Of a DNA stretch of 64,000 bases, positions 54,675-62,917 are shown one piece after another. Each line of letters begins with the position of its first letter. Positions within the stretch are counted from its first letter, which is position 1. Under the pieces are notes generated by a model. It was not told where the DNA came from. It saw nothing but the letters and a program-made list of their open reading frames with translations, and ran no database searches. Origin of the DNA: Desulfobacteraceae bacterium (lineage in GTDB: Bacteria; Desulfobacterota; Desulfobacteria; Desulfobacterales; RPRI01); NCBI GenBank assembly GCA_011391695.1, contig JAABQB010000003.1:23026-87025 (forward strand). Reading direction: 5' to 3'. Position numbers and translations under genes: made by a program.

Positions 54675-55071
54675 TCCTGCCATTGTTAAAGAGTGGTTCT
54701 CCAAGGCAGATGAAGACTTCCAGTTTGCCGAAGTGAATCTCAAGGAAGGCAGGAATTTTTTCCCACAGATATGCTTTCATTTTCAACAAGCTGCTGAAAA
54801 ATATCTCAAGTCATTAATAATTGCACGTGAATTGAAATTCAGCAAGATTCATGATCTTGAACATCTCCTTGAAGCATGCTTGCAAAATGAAGAGCAGTTA
54901 AAGAAAATAAAGGATGAATGCGCATTTCTTGACGGTTTTTATGTGGACACAAGGTATCCTGTTCACTGGCCTGTGAATTACACTCGAAAGGAAGCCGAAA
55001 AAGCTCACAAAGCTGCCCTGAAGATCAGGAATCTTTTAATAGATCTCGTTATTGAAAAACTGAAGCATTAA
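54667..55071 (+). CDS. HEPN domain protein, partner of MNT
   Basis: A 134-residue helical protein of the HEPN family (PF05168-like): WFSKADEDFQFAEVNL at the start, HFQQAAEKYLKSLII in the middle, HDLEHLLEAC and VDTRYPVHWP late. The canonical toxin motif RxxxxxH is not clear: R-Y-P-V-H has three residues between Arg and His. So it may not be an active RNase. The ATG at 54667 gives the family's usual start; the frame opens six codons earlier. Confidence 0.82.
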   Translation: MVDPAIVKEWFSKADEDFQFAEVNLKEGRNFFPQICFHFQQAAEKYLKSLIIARELKFSKIHDLEHLLEACLQNEEQLKKIKDECAFLDGFYVDTRYPVHWPVNYTRKEAEKAHKAALKIRNLLIDLVIEKLKH

Positions 55072-55087
55072 CTATAATGAATGTTAT

Positions 55088-55132
55088 GCCGGGCGTTGAC
55101 TTCAAAGGATAGTCAGCGCCCGGCTTGTTTTA
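55088..55132 (+). terminator. rho-independent terminator of the MNT/HEPN pair
   Basis: gccgggcgttgact / agtcagcgcccggc (14 bp, one G-T pair, 9-base loop), then ttgtttta. 16 bp after the HEPN stop; may also serve the minus-strand CoA ligase gene that ends at 55142. Confidence 0.85.
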
Positions 55133-55141
55133 TTTGAAGAA

Positions 55142-57049
55142 TTATTTCCTTGCTTCCGCGTAACCGATTTTAACCAGGGCTTCTCTCATTTCATCTAAAA
55201 TTACCGGGTCGTCTATTGTTGCCGGTATCTTGAATTCCTTGTTATCGGCAATCTTCTGTATGGTTCCTCTCAGTATTTTCCCGGAACGTGTTTTGGGAAG
55301 GCGCTTTACAACTGTTGCCGTTTTAAAAGATGCGACTGCCCCGATCCTGTCTCTTACCATCTTGACGACTTCTTTTACAATGTCATCCTGGCTGCGCGTA
55401 ACTCCGGCTTTGAGAACTATGAAGCCGATGGGAACCTGACCTTTAAGCTGGTCATCGACTCCCAGAACCGCACATTCAGCAACATCGGGATGGTCGGAGA
55501 GTATCTCCTCCATGCCGCCTGTCGAAAGGCGGTGGCCTGCGACATTGATTACATCATCTGTCCGTGTCATTACGTAGATATAATTGTCTTCATCGATAAA
55601 TCCGGCATCTGCCGTCTTGTAGTATCCCGGAAATTCCTTCAGATATGAACTGATAAATCCTTCATCATTGTTCCAGAGTGTCGGTAAAGTTCCGGGGGGA
55701 AGAGGCAGCTTGATGACAAGGGCGCCGATTTCCCCGGGCTTGACTATATTGTTGTTAGGATCAACAACCCTCACATCCATCCCGGGAGCCGCTTTTGTGG
55801 GAGAACCCTGCTTGACGGTAAAATGGTGCAGGCCGACGCAGTTTGCGGCTATTGCCCATCCTGTTTCTGTCTGCCACCAGTGATCAATTACAGGAACTCC
55901 TATACTCCTTTCCGCCCAGTGAAGTGTGTCAGGGTCCAGCCTCTCACCTGCCAGAAATAAATACTTGAAATTGGAGAGGTCATAATTTTTCATAAGCTCG
56001 GCTTTCGGGTCTTCCCTTTTTATTGCTCTGAAAGCCGTTGGAGCTGTGAACATGGTTTTTACCTTGTGCTGGGATATAACCCGCCAGAAGGCGCCGGCAT
56101 CGGGTGTGCCTACGGGCTTTCCTTCAAAAAGGATTGTTGTGCAGCCTTTTAAAAGAGGGCCATAAATTATATAAGAATGTCCGACAACCCATCCGACATC
56201 GGATGCCGCCCAGTAAACATCTCCGGCATCAACATTATAGATTGCTTTCATGGTCCATTTCAGAGCTACCATGTGTCCGCCGTTATCTCTGACCACTCCT
56301 TTTGGAATACCTGTTGTGCCTGATGTGTAGAGTATGTACAGGGGGTCCGTAGCTGCGACGGGAACACAGTCGTGCGGTTTGGCTTTAGCCATTATATCAT
56401 TCCAGTCGAGATCCCTGCCCGGAATCAGGCTTGCCGTTTCCATCGGACGCTGGCAAATTATGCAGTAATCAGGCTTTGAGGTGGCCATTTCAATGGCGCC
56501 GTCTAAGAGCGGTTTGTAGGGTATCACTCTCTTGACTTCTATGCCGCATGAGGCTGAAACAATCACTTTCGGTTTTGCATCGTTTATCCGGGTTGCAAGC
56601 TCGTTTGCTGCAAATCCTCCGAAAACAACCGAATGAACGGCCCCGAGACGGGCGCAGGCAAGCATTGCTATGGCTGCTTCCGGAATCATGGGCATATAAA
56701 TGAGGACGCGATCCCCTTTTGCAACTCCAAGGGAGGAAAGTGCACCCGCACATTTAGCAACAAGATCTCTTAACTCAAGGTAAGTGAACTTCTTTATCGT
56801 ATCGGTGACAGGGCTGTCATAGATGAGTGCATCCTGGTTGCCTCTGCCGTTTTCAACGTGAAAATCAAGCGCATTGTAACAGGTATTGACCATTCCGCCG
56901 GGAAACCATCTGTAGAAATATGGCTTGCGGGAATCATCCAGGACTTTGTCCCATTTTTTATACCAGTGACAGTCTTCTGCTGCTTCGCCCCAGAATCCTT
57001 CAGGGTCTTTAAGGGATCTTTCATAAGCTTGAAAATACGGGTTTGTCAT
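55142..57049 (-). CDS. acetyl/propionyl-CoA synthetase (PrpE/Acs-like)
   Basis: A 635-residue AMP-forming ligase. TSGTTGIPKGVVRDNGGH is the P-loop segment, WWQTETGW the A5 motif and RSGKILRGTIQKI holds the catalytic C-terminal Lys. Features such as FPGGMVNTCYNALD and IYMPMIPEAAIAMLACARLGA are of the Acs/PrpE type. WAASDVGWVVGHSYIIYGPL resembles propionyl-CoA synthetases (PrpE), but acetate cannot be excluded. Not coupled to another gene. Confidence 0.9.
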   Translation of the reverse strand: MTNPYFQAYERSLKDPEGFWGEAAEDCHWYKKWDKVLDDSRKPYFYRWFPGGMVNTCYNALDFHVENGRGNQDALIYDSPVTDTIKKFTYLELRDLVAKCAGALSSLGVAKGDRVLIYMPMIPEAAIAMLACARLGAVHSVVFGGFAANELATRINDAKPKVIVSASCGIEVKRVIPYKPLLDGAIEMATSKPDYCIICQRPMETASLIPGRDLDWNDIMAKAKPHDCVPVAATDPLYILYTSGTTGIPKGVVRDNGGHMVALKWTMKAIYNVDAGDVYWAASDVGWVVGHSYIIYGPLLKGCTTILFEGKPVGTPDAGAFWRVISQHKVKTMFTAPTAFRAIKREDPKAELMKNYDLSNFKYLFLAGERLDPDTLHWAERSIGVPVIDHWWQTETGWAIAANCVGLHHFTVKQGSPTKAAPGMDVRVVDPNNNIVKPGEIGALVIKLPLPPGTLPTLWNNDEGFISSYLKEFPGYYKTADAGFIDEDNYIYVMTRTDDVINVAGHRLSTGGMEEILSDHPDVAECAVLGVDDQLKGQVPIGFIVLKAGVTRSQDDIVKEVVKMVRDRIGAVASFKTATVVKRLPKTRSGKILRGTIQKIADNKEFKIPATIDDPVILDEMREALVKIGYAEARK

Positions 57050-57306
57050 CGTCGTCCTCCTTGTTATAGTGAGAGTGAACAGGCTGTTCTGTTAAATAGA
57101 AATTATTAGTATAAGTGTCAAGTAAATAATGAATGGCATACATAGTTTGAACTGAAAAAGCGGGCGCATTCCCCAATGCTTTCAGCGGGGAGCTTAAATT
57201 TATAGAAACTGGCATTAAAAGGGCGACAAAGAGTCATGAGTGAATGGGAAATAGTGAAAAGTGAGGGATAAACAGTTGGTTGGTGTACATACGGAAAGTG
57301 ATTATG

Positions 57307-57999
57307 TCAGCGGATTATGCAATTTTCCACGAAGGGTTCTGCTGCGGCTTTAAGCTCAAGCAAAGCGTCTTCGCTGAATCCGCAATCTTCAGCGGCGAAA
57401 AAATCCGGATCAAGCACGTTTTTATTTTGAAAATGCTGAAGAACATAAAGTTTGGCGCCTTTGATGATACTTGAAATTTTTTCAATGACGGGTCGGCTTA
57501 TGAATGGCTTGACGCACGTTGTTCTGAACTCGTAATCAATTCCCGAATCCATGATGATTTTGATGCTTGATAATATGTCGGCAGGTTCGCAACCGTATTT
57601 TGCAAAAAAAAAGTAAAGGGCTGGGTCAGTCTTGATGTCCATGGCAATATAGTCGACTAAACCCTCATCAATCAAATTTTTTATAACCGATGGGTTGCTT
57701 CCGTTTGTATCGAGTTTTAGCGGATAGCCGATTTCTTTTATTTTTTTCAGAAGCGATTTTAAACCGGGATAAAGGGTTGGTTCTCCGCCGGAAACAACAA
57801 CTCCATCGAGAAAAGTTCTGCGGCTTTCAAGGAAGCGGTAAACTTCTGTTTCTTCTAATAATACAGGTGAAGTATTACGTACGAGATCGGGATTATGGCA
57901 ATAGGGGCAGGTAAAATTACAACCTGAAAGAAAAAGAACGCAACTTATTTTTCCGGGGTAATCGATCAGTGAATTTTTCTGAATGCCGCCAAAAGCCAT
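57307..57999 (-). CDS. nrdG: anaerobic ribonucleoside-triphosphate reductase activating protein
   Basis: A 230-residue radical SAM enzyme with the cluster motif CNFTCPYC (about residues 27-34) and the GGEPTLYPGL motif. It would install the glycyl radical on NrdD. Resembles the NrdG2 form (TIGR02495). The gene lies 254 bp downstream of nrdD on the same strand, with a palindromic element between them. Confidence 0.9.
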   Translation of the reverse strand: MAFGGIQKNSLIDYPGKISCVLFLSGCNFTCPYCHNPDLVRNTSPVLLEETEVYRFLESRRTFLDGVVVSGGEPTLYPGLKSLLKKIKEIGYPLKLDTNGSNPSVIKNLIDEGLVDYIAMDIKTDPALYFFFAKYGCEPADILSSIKIIMDSGIDYEFRTTCVKPFISRPVIEKISSIIKGAKLYVLQHFQNKNVLDPDFFAAEDCGFSEDALLELKAAAEPFVENCIIR

Positions 58000-58038
58000 G
58001 ACTTAGATATTATGGATTCCTGCTTTTTTAAGTTATTT

Positions 58039-58191
58039 GAGCCAATTGCAAAAGTATATTTCCCCTCCCTTGATGGGAGGGGATTAAGGGGAGGGTGATA
58101 TAAAACTCATTGATAATTATTATTTTTCCCCCTCACCCTAACCCTCTCCCGCAAGGGGAGAGGGGATTTTTGAGACTTTTGCAATTGGCTC
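58039..58191. mobile_element. MITE-like palindromic element, copy C (153 bp)
   Basis: Starts gagccaattgcaaaagt and ends acttttgcaattggctc, perfect 17-bp terminal inverted repeats. The body matches copy A at 12071-12223 nearly throughout. It lies between nrdD and nrdG. Confidence 0.88.
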
Positions 58192-58252
58192 ATCTGTTTG
58201 AACCTAAACTGCGAGCACATTTCCACTCCGCTATGCGGCGGGAAGCTTCAAA

Positions 58253-60457
58253 TTATATTGCGCCCTGTAATCTGGCAACAGGCTCTTCATCGTATTGCAG
58301 GTCAGTTTCAACGCTTTTATTTTTTGAATTGCAAAGGCAGTTATCTTCACAGTCATCAGGCGGCAACAGATAGGTTTTTCTCATCCCGAACTCTGCCAGT
58401 TTGCCGTTGTTCCACTGTTTGACTGGCCTCAAATAGCCTACAACCCTTGAATAGACTTCCGTTTCGGCATTGCATTCGGAGCAGAGCTCCTGCATGCCTT
58501 TTAAATATCCATGCGACGGGCACACACTGAATGTTGGCGTCAGGGTAAAATAGGGCAGGTGAAAATTGGTTGATATTTTTCTTATGAGCCCTTTTATTGT
58601 TGTAACGTCGGATATGAGTTCGCCAAGGAAGATATGCAAAACAGTGCCGCCGGTATATTTTGTCTGGAGGCTGTCCTGCAATCTAAGAGTTTCATAGATG
58701 TCATCGGTATAATTTACCGGGAGCTGTGTTGAATTGGTATAATATGGCGCCGCCCCGTTTTGATAATCTTCTTCATTGGCGCAGATGATGTCAGGGAATT
58801 TCGCCTTGTCTTTCATTGACAGCCTGTAGGATGTTCCTTCCGCGGGTGTGGCTTCAAGGTTGTATAAATCTCCTGTCTGTTCCTGTGTTTCAGACAGGAT
58901 CTCCCGTATAAAATCCATGACTTTCAGTGAAAAATCGAGACCCTGTTTACTTGCTATCCCTTTGCCAAGAAAATTAAGGCAGGCCTCATTCATGCCGATA
59001 ATGCCTATTGTCGAAAAATGATTTTTCCAGTAACAACTGGTCCCGTTTTTAACTTCCCTTAAATAAAATTTTGAATACGGGTAGAGATTGTTTTCTGTAA
59101 ACATTTCAAGTACTTTACGCTTTATAGATAGGCTTGTTATTGCGAGATTTATGTTTTTTTTCAGATCTGCAAAGAATTCATCTTCAGTTCCGGAAAGGTA
59201 GCCTATGCGCGGAAGGTTTATGGTTACAACTCCGATTGATCCTGTCAGAGGACTTGCCCCGAAAAGACCGCCGCCTCTTTTAAGAAGCTCCCTGTTGTCA
59301 AGACGAAGACGGCAGCACATAGACCTTGTATCTTCGGGAGAGAGATCTGAATTGACAAAGTTTGAAAAGTAAGGAATTCCATACTTGCCCGTCATTTTCC
59401 ATACTGTTTCAAGATTTGGATTATCCCAGTCAAAATCGGAAGTGATGCTGTATGTGGGTATCGGGAATGTAAATACCCTTCCTCTTGCATCCCCTTCCAT
59501 CATTACTTCTGCAAAGGCCCTGTTTATTACATCCATTTCCGGCTGGAATTCGGAATACGTTTTCTTGCGCTCTTTTCCGCCGATTATTACGGGATGATCC
59601 TTCAGAATTGAAGGAACATACAGGTCCATTGTTATATTGGTAAACGGTGTCTGGAATCCAACACGTGTTGGAATGTTTATATTGAAAACGAATTCCTGTA
59701 TTGCCTGTTTTACTTCAGTGTAATTGAGCTTGTCATAGCGGACAAAGGGGGCGAGAAGTGTGTCAAAATTTGAGATGGCCTGGGCCCCGGCCGCTTCACC
59801 CTGTAATGTGTAGAAGAAGTTTACTATTTGCCCGAGAGCAGACCTCAAGTGTTTGGGAGGCGCACTTTCAACTTTTCCTTCAACTCCCATGAATCCTTTG
59901 TTCAGGAGATCCTTTAAATCCCATCCGACGCAGTAAACGGAAAGGAGGCTCAGGTCGTGTATATGCAGATCCCCGTTTTTATGAGCATCCCTTACTTCTG
60001 GAGGATAGATTCGGTTAAGCCAGTATTCGGAAGTTACGTCTGATGATATGTAGTTGTTAAGTCCCTGCAGTGAATAACACATATTGCTGTTTTCCTTGAT
60101 TTTCCAATCAAGCTTCTGAATATAGTGTTCAACAAGGTCGATGTTAGCATTGGTGGCTATACTTCGTATCTGGGCATGCTGCTCCCTGTATATGATATAT
60201 GCCTTTGCTGTTTTGTAAAACGGGGAATCGAGAAGCACCCTTTCAACAATATCCTGGATACCCTCAACATCCGGAACAGGTCCAAGGCGCAGTTCATGGG
60301 ACAGGGTAAGAACGCGAAGTGTTAGCTTTTTTGCTTCTCTTTCATCAAATTCACCCGATGCCTTTCCTGCTTTTGCTACAGCCGCAGTAATTTTTGATGA
60401 ATCAAATTCAACAACCCTTCCATCCCGTTTTTTAATTTCCTCAAACACTTGTGCCAC
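58253..60457 (-). CDS. nrdD: anaerobic ribonucleoside-triphosphate reductase
   Basis: A 734-residue class III RNR that makes dNTPs without oxygen. An ATP-cone regulatory domain is at residues 5-95 (IKKRDGRVVEFDSSKI), the catalytic barrel follows, and the glycyl-radical site RVVGYLRP gives Gly674. Cysteines FSVCPSHGY...CSEC form the C-terminal zinc site. Beyond the radical loop lies a tail of 60 residues with CEDNCLC, which could be a redox or metal site. Regulated by NrdR boxes (see below). Confidence 0.93.
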   Translation of the reverse strand: MAQVFEEIKKRDGRVVEFDSSKITAAVAKAGKASGEFDEREAKKLTLRVLTLSHELRLGPVPDVEGIQDIVERVLLDSPFYKTAKAYIIYREQHAQIRSIATNANIDLVEHYIQKLDWKIKENSNMCYSLQGLNNYISSDVTSEYWLNRIYPPEVRDAHKNGDLHIHDLSLLSVYCVGWDLKDLLNKGFMGVEGKVESAPPKHLRSALGQIVNFFYTLQGEAAGAQAISNFDTLLAPFVRYDKLNYTEVKQAIQEFVFNINIPTRVGFQTPFTNITMDLYVPSILKDHPVIIGGKERKKTYSEFQPEMDVINRAFAEVMMEGDARGRVFTFPIPTYSITSDFDWDNPNLETVWKMTGKYGIPYFSNFVNSDLSPEDTRSMCCRLRLDNRELLKRGGGLFGASPLTGSIGVVTINLPRIGYLSGTEDEFFADLKKNINLAITSLSIKRKVLEMFTENNLYPYSKFYLREVKNGTSCYWKNHFSTIGIIGMNEACLNFLGKGIASKQGLDFSLKVMDFIREILSETQEQTGDLYNLEATPAEGTSYRLSMKDKAKFPDIICANEEDYQNGAAPYYTNSTQLPVNYTDDIYETLRLQDSLQTKYTGGTVLHIFLGELISDVTTIKGLIRKISTNFHLPYFTLTPTFSVCPSHGYLKGMQELCSECNAETEVYSRVVGYLRPVKQWNNGKLAEFGMRKTYLLPPDDCEDNCLCNSKNKSVETDLQYDEEPVARLQGAI

Positions 60458-60489
60458 CTCTTCATGTTTAGTCGGTTCAAAACGAAAAA

Positions 60490-60510
60490 ATCTCTGTATT
60501 AACCAGAGAT
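60490..60510 (-). promoter_or_regulatory. hairpin in the nrdD leader
   Basis: atctctg / cagagat with a 7-base loop, 33-53 bp upstream of the nrdD start. Could influence translation or be incidental. Confidence 0.3.
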
Positions 60511-60632
60511 GAAAAATTACCCGCTCAATTTAAAGAAAACAGAAAGTACATGATCATGCATTCCGGTGAATTTTGAAGGTTTAGTAAAAAAGACAACTGA
60601 GGATTGTCAGCAAAAAACATCCATGCCGTGCT

Positions 60633-60661
60633 TAAATATCCAATATATAGTTGTTTGTCAA
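60633..60661 (-). promoter_or_regulatory. nrdD promoter
   Basis: On the minus strand, TTGACA (60656-60661), 17 bases, TATTTA (60633-60638). A perfect -35; the first NrdR box core lies within the spacer. Transcription would give a leader of roughly 170 bases before the nrdD ATG. Confidence 0.65.
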
Positions 60662-60684
60662 CAATATTATTCAATATATGGTGG
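60638..60684. promoter_or_regulatory. paired NrdR boxes upstream of nrdD
   Basis: Two cores, CAATATATAG (60641-60650) and CAATATATGG (60672-60681), fit the NrdR consensus CwAtATaTwG; the second has one deviation. They are 31 bp apart centre to centre, three helical turns, the spacing typical for NrdR. Predicted repression by NrdR when dATP/ATP is high. Confidence 0.8.
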
Positions 60685-60778
60685 TTATATACTAATAAGG
60701 TAACCATTTTAAAGGAATGACAAAAAGCGTGGGATTGACATAAGAAAGATGTTCTGACAAAAGAATAATGGGTAAATC

Positions 60779-60810
60779 AGGGTTCAAGGAGTCAAGGGTC
60801 CAGGGGTTCC
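60779..60810. repeat. ggattcaagg-type repeat, family 3, copy
   Basis: agggttcaaggagtcaaggg...ccaggggttcc between the nrdD control region and argJ. Similar to 27167-27210. Confidence 0.45.
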
Positions 60811-60872
60811 GATTAAAGGAAAATACAAAGTAACCAATGAGATATGGCTAACTATAGGAATGTTATTTGATT

Positions 60873-62057
60873 ATGAAAAAAAATCTATGCAAAGGCTTTT
60901 CGTTTTCGGGAGTTGTATCCGGCCTTAAAAAAAAGAGTCAAAAAGATTTAGGACTTATTTATTCGGAAGTTCCGGCAAGCATCGCCGGGGTATTTACAAA
61001 AAACAGAGTGCAGGCGGCACCGGTTGTTCTCGACAGGGAGAGAATCAAGATTGGCGTATGCAGGGCTGTAATAGCAAACAGCGGGAGCGCAAACTGCTGC
61101 ACCGGCGATCAGGGCATGAAAGATGCCATAGCGGAAGCAAAACTTGCGGCGGATGGGCTCAATATTTATGAAGAACTGGTTGTTGTCGCATCGACGGGTG
61201 TTATCGGAAAACCGCTTGCCCTCGACAAGATAGAGTCCGCCATTCCGGAACTTGTGAAATCGCTTTCTCCGGGCGGCATAAATGATTTTGCTGAAGCTAT
61301 TATGACAACAGATACAGTCCCGAAAATTGTTTCAAGTAGCGGCAATATTGGCGGATCCGGCTTCACTATCGCAGGAGTTGCAAAGGGTGCCGGAATGATA
61401 TGCCCGGATATGGCCACAATGCTCTGTTTTGTATGTACTGATGCAAAAGCTTCATCGGGTTATCTTAAAAAAGCTCTGGCATCTTCCGTGGATAAATCAT
61501 TTAACAGGATAACGATTGACGGCGACACAAGCACAAACGATACGATTCTTGTCATGGCAAACGGAATGTCGGGTGCAAGTGTAAAAAGCCGGTCCGAAAA
61601 AGAATACTTTCAGGAACTTCTTGATGAAGTTCTTATGGCGCTTGCCAGGATGGTCGTTAAAGACGGCGAAGGAGCAACAAAACTTGTGGATGTTATTGTG
61701 AAAGGGGCGGCAAGCATGAGCGATGCCGAAAAAATTGCGAAAACGATAGCCAATTCAAACCTTGTCAAGACTGCATTGTTCGGGGAAGATGCAAACTGGG
61801 GAAGAATCTTTGCCGCCGCAGGAAGATCGGGTGTGGAATTTGATCCAGGGCTTGCGGATATCTTTTTTGACGATGTTATGATGGTAAAAAACGGCATGGG
61901 TTGCGGGGATGCGGCAGAAAAGGAAGCGACGAAAGTGCTTAAAAAACCAGAGTTTGCGATAACGGTCGATTTGAAAACCGGAAAGGGAAAAGCGTCCGTT
62001 CTCACCTGCGATTTTTCCATCGATTATGTGAAGATTAACGCCGACTACAGGTCGTGA
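60873..62057 (+). CDS. argJ: bifunctional glutamate N-acetyltransferase / N-acetylglutamate synthase
   Basis: A 394-residue enzyme of arginine synthesis recycling the acetyl group of N-acetylornithine. It is autocleaved into two chains: the conserved KGAGMICPDMATML has the cleavage at Ala-Thr (Thr nucleophile). Upstream elements NSGSANCCTGDQGM and MTTDTVPK are typical. The frame opens with a TTG at 60867; ATG 60873 is taken here. Confidence 0.94.
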   Translation: MKKNLCKGFSFSGVVSGLKKKSQKDLGLIYSEVPASIAGVFTKNRVQAAPVVLDRERIKIGVCRAVIANSGSANCCTGDQGMKDAIAEAKLAADGLNIYEELVVVASTGVIGKPLALDKIESAIPELVKSLSPGGINDFAEAIMTTDTVPKIVSSSGNIGGSGFTIAGVAKGAGMICPDMATMLCFVCTDAKASSGYLKKALASSVDKSFNRITIDGDTSTNDTILVMANGMSGASVKSRSEKEYFQELLDEVLMALARMVVKDGEGATKLVDVIVKGAASMSDAEKIAKTIANSNLVKTALFGEDANWGRIFAAAGRSGVEFDPGLADIFFDDVMMVKNGMGCGDAAEKEATKVLKKPEFAITVDLKTGKGKASVLTCDFSIDYVKINADYRS

Positions 62058-62215
62058 TAAGATTTTTTTAGACAGGATTGACAGGATTTACAGGATCATT
62101 ACTGTCCGGCCGGAAGCCGGACAGTAATAAACAATCGCCTGCGGCGGGAAACATTATCCGGTTAATCATGTCAGATTTTTTTTGTTCAGCTCTGAAACAA
62201 AATAGCGGGAACACT

Positions 62216-62917
62216 ATGATTATGAGGCTGCAAAAATTTTTATCGGCCGCTGGCTTCTGTTCAAGAAGGCACGGAGAAGAGCTTATAACGTCAGGCGGCG
62301 TAAAGGTTAACGGGATTGTTGTTAAAGAGCTCGGATCAAAAATAGACCCGCAAAAAGATATCGTCGAAGTCGGCGGGAAACGGATAGAAGTACAAGGCGA
62401 TTTGATATGCATCGCGCTTAACAAGCCGAAAGGTTATGTTACAACATGCAGCCGGGAGCGAGGGAAAATCGTCCTTGATCTGATAGACATCCCGGAGCGT
62501 ATTTATCCCATCGGGCGCCTCGATAAGGATTCGAGCGGGCTTCTCCTATTAACCAATGACGGAAGACTTCATAATGTTCTTTCACATCCTTCCTTTGACC
62601 ATGAAAAAGAGTACGAAGTTGTCTTATCGCGGCCTGTTGCCGATGAGGCGCTTGATAAAATGGCTTCCGGAATTCATCTGCCAGAAGGCAGGACAAGACT
62701 CGCGCAGGTAAAAAGGATTTCATCGGGTCAGTTCCGGATTGTTCTTAAAGAAGGCAGAAACAGGCAGATACGCCGCATGGTCGAAAAAGTGGGAAACAGA
62801 GTTAAAGAATTGAAGCGAATAAGAATTTCAAACATAAGGCTCGGGAGTCTTAAAGAGGGCTGCTGGCGTTATCTTACTGAAAAAGAGAAAAAGCATCTAT
62901 TGAAGGATATAGATTGA
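62216..62917 (+). CDS. ribosomal large-subunit pseudouridine synthase (RluB-like)
   Basis: A 233-residue enzyme with an N-terminal S4 RNA-binding domain (RLQKFLSAAGFCSRRHGEELI) and a RsuA-type catalytic domain with GRLDKDSSGLLLLTNDG (catalytic Asp) and the late KEGRNRQIRRMVE. It isomerises uridine in rRNA. The frame is open from 62078, but the start with ATG at 62216 gives the right N-terminus; ATG 62222 is equally possible. Overlaps the next gene by four bases. Confidence 0.9.
   Translation: MIMRLQKFLSAAGFCSRRHGEELITSGGVKVNGIVVKELGSKIDPQKDIVEVGGKRIEVQGDLICIALNKPKGYVTTCSRERGKIVLDLIDIPERIYPIGRLDKDSSGLLLLTNDGRLHNVLSHPSFDHEKEYEVVLSRPVADEALDKMASGIHLPEGRTRLAQVKRISSGQFRIVLKEGRNRQIRRMVEKVGNRVKELKRIRISNIRLGSLKEGCWRYLTEKEKKHLLKDID

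Noticed and set aside
62078..62215. N-terminal extension of the pseudouridine synthase
   Set aside because: Sequence before 62216 is unlike the S4 domain start and overlaps a small inverted repeat (tccggccggaagccgga).
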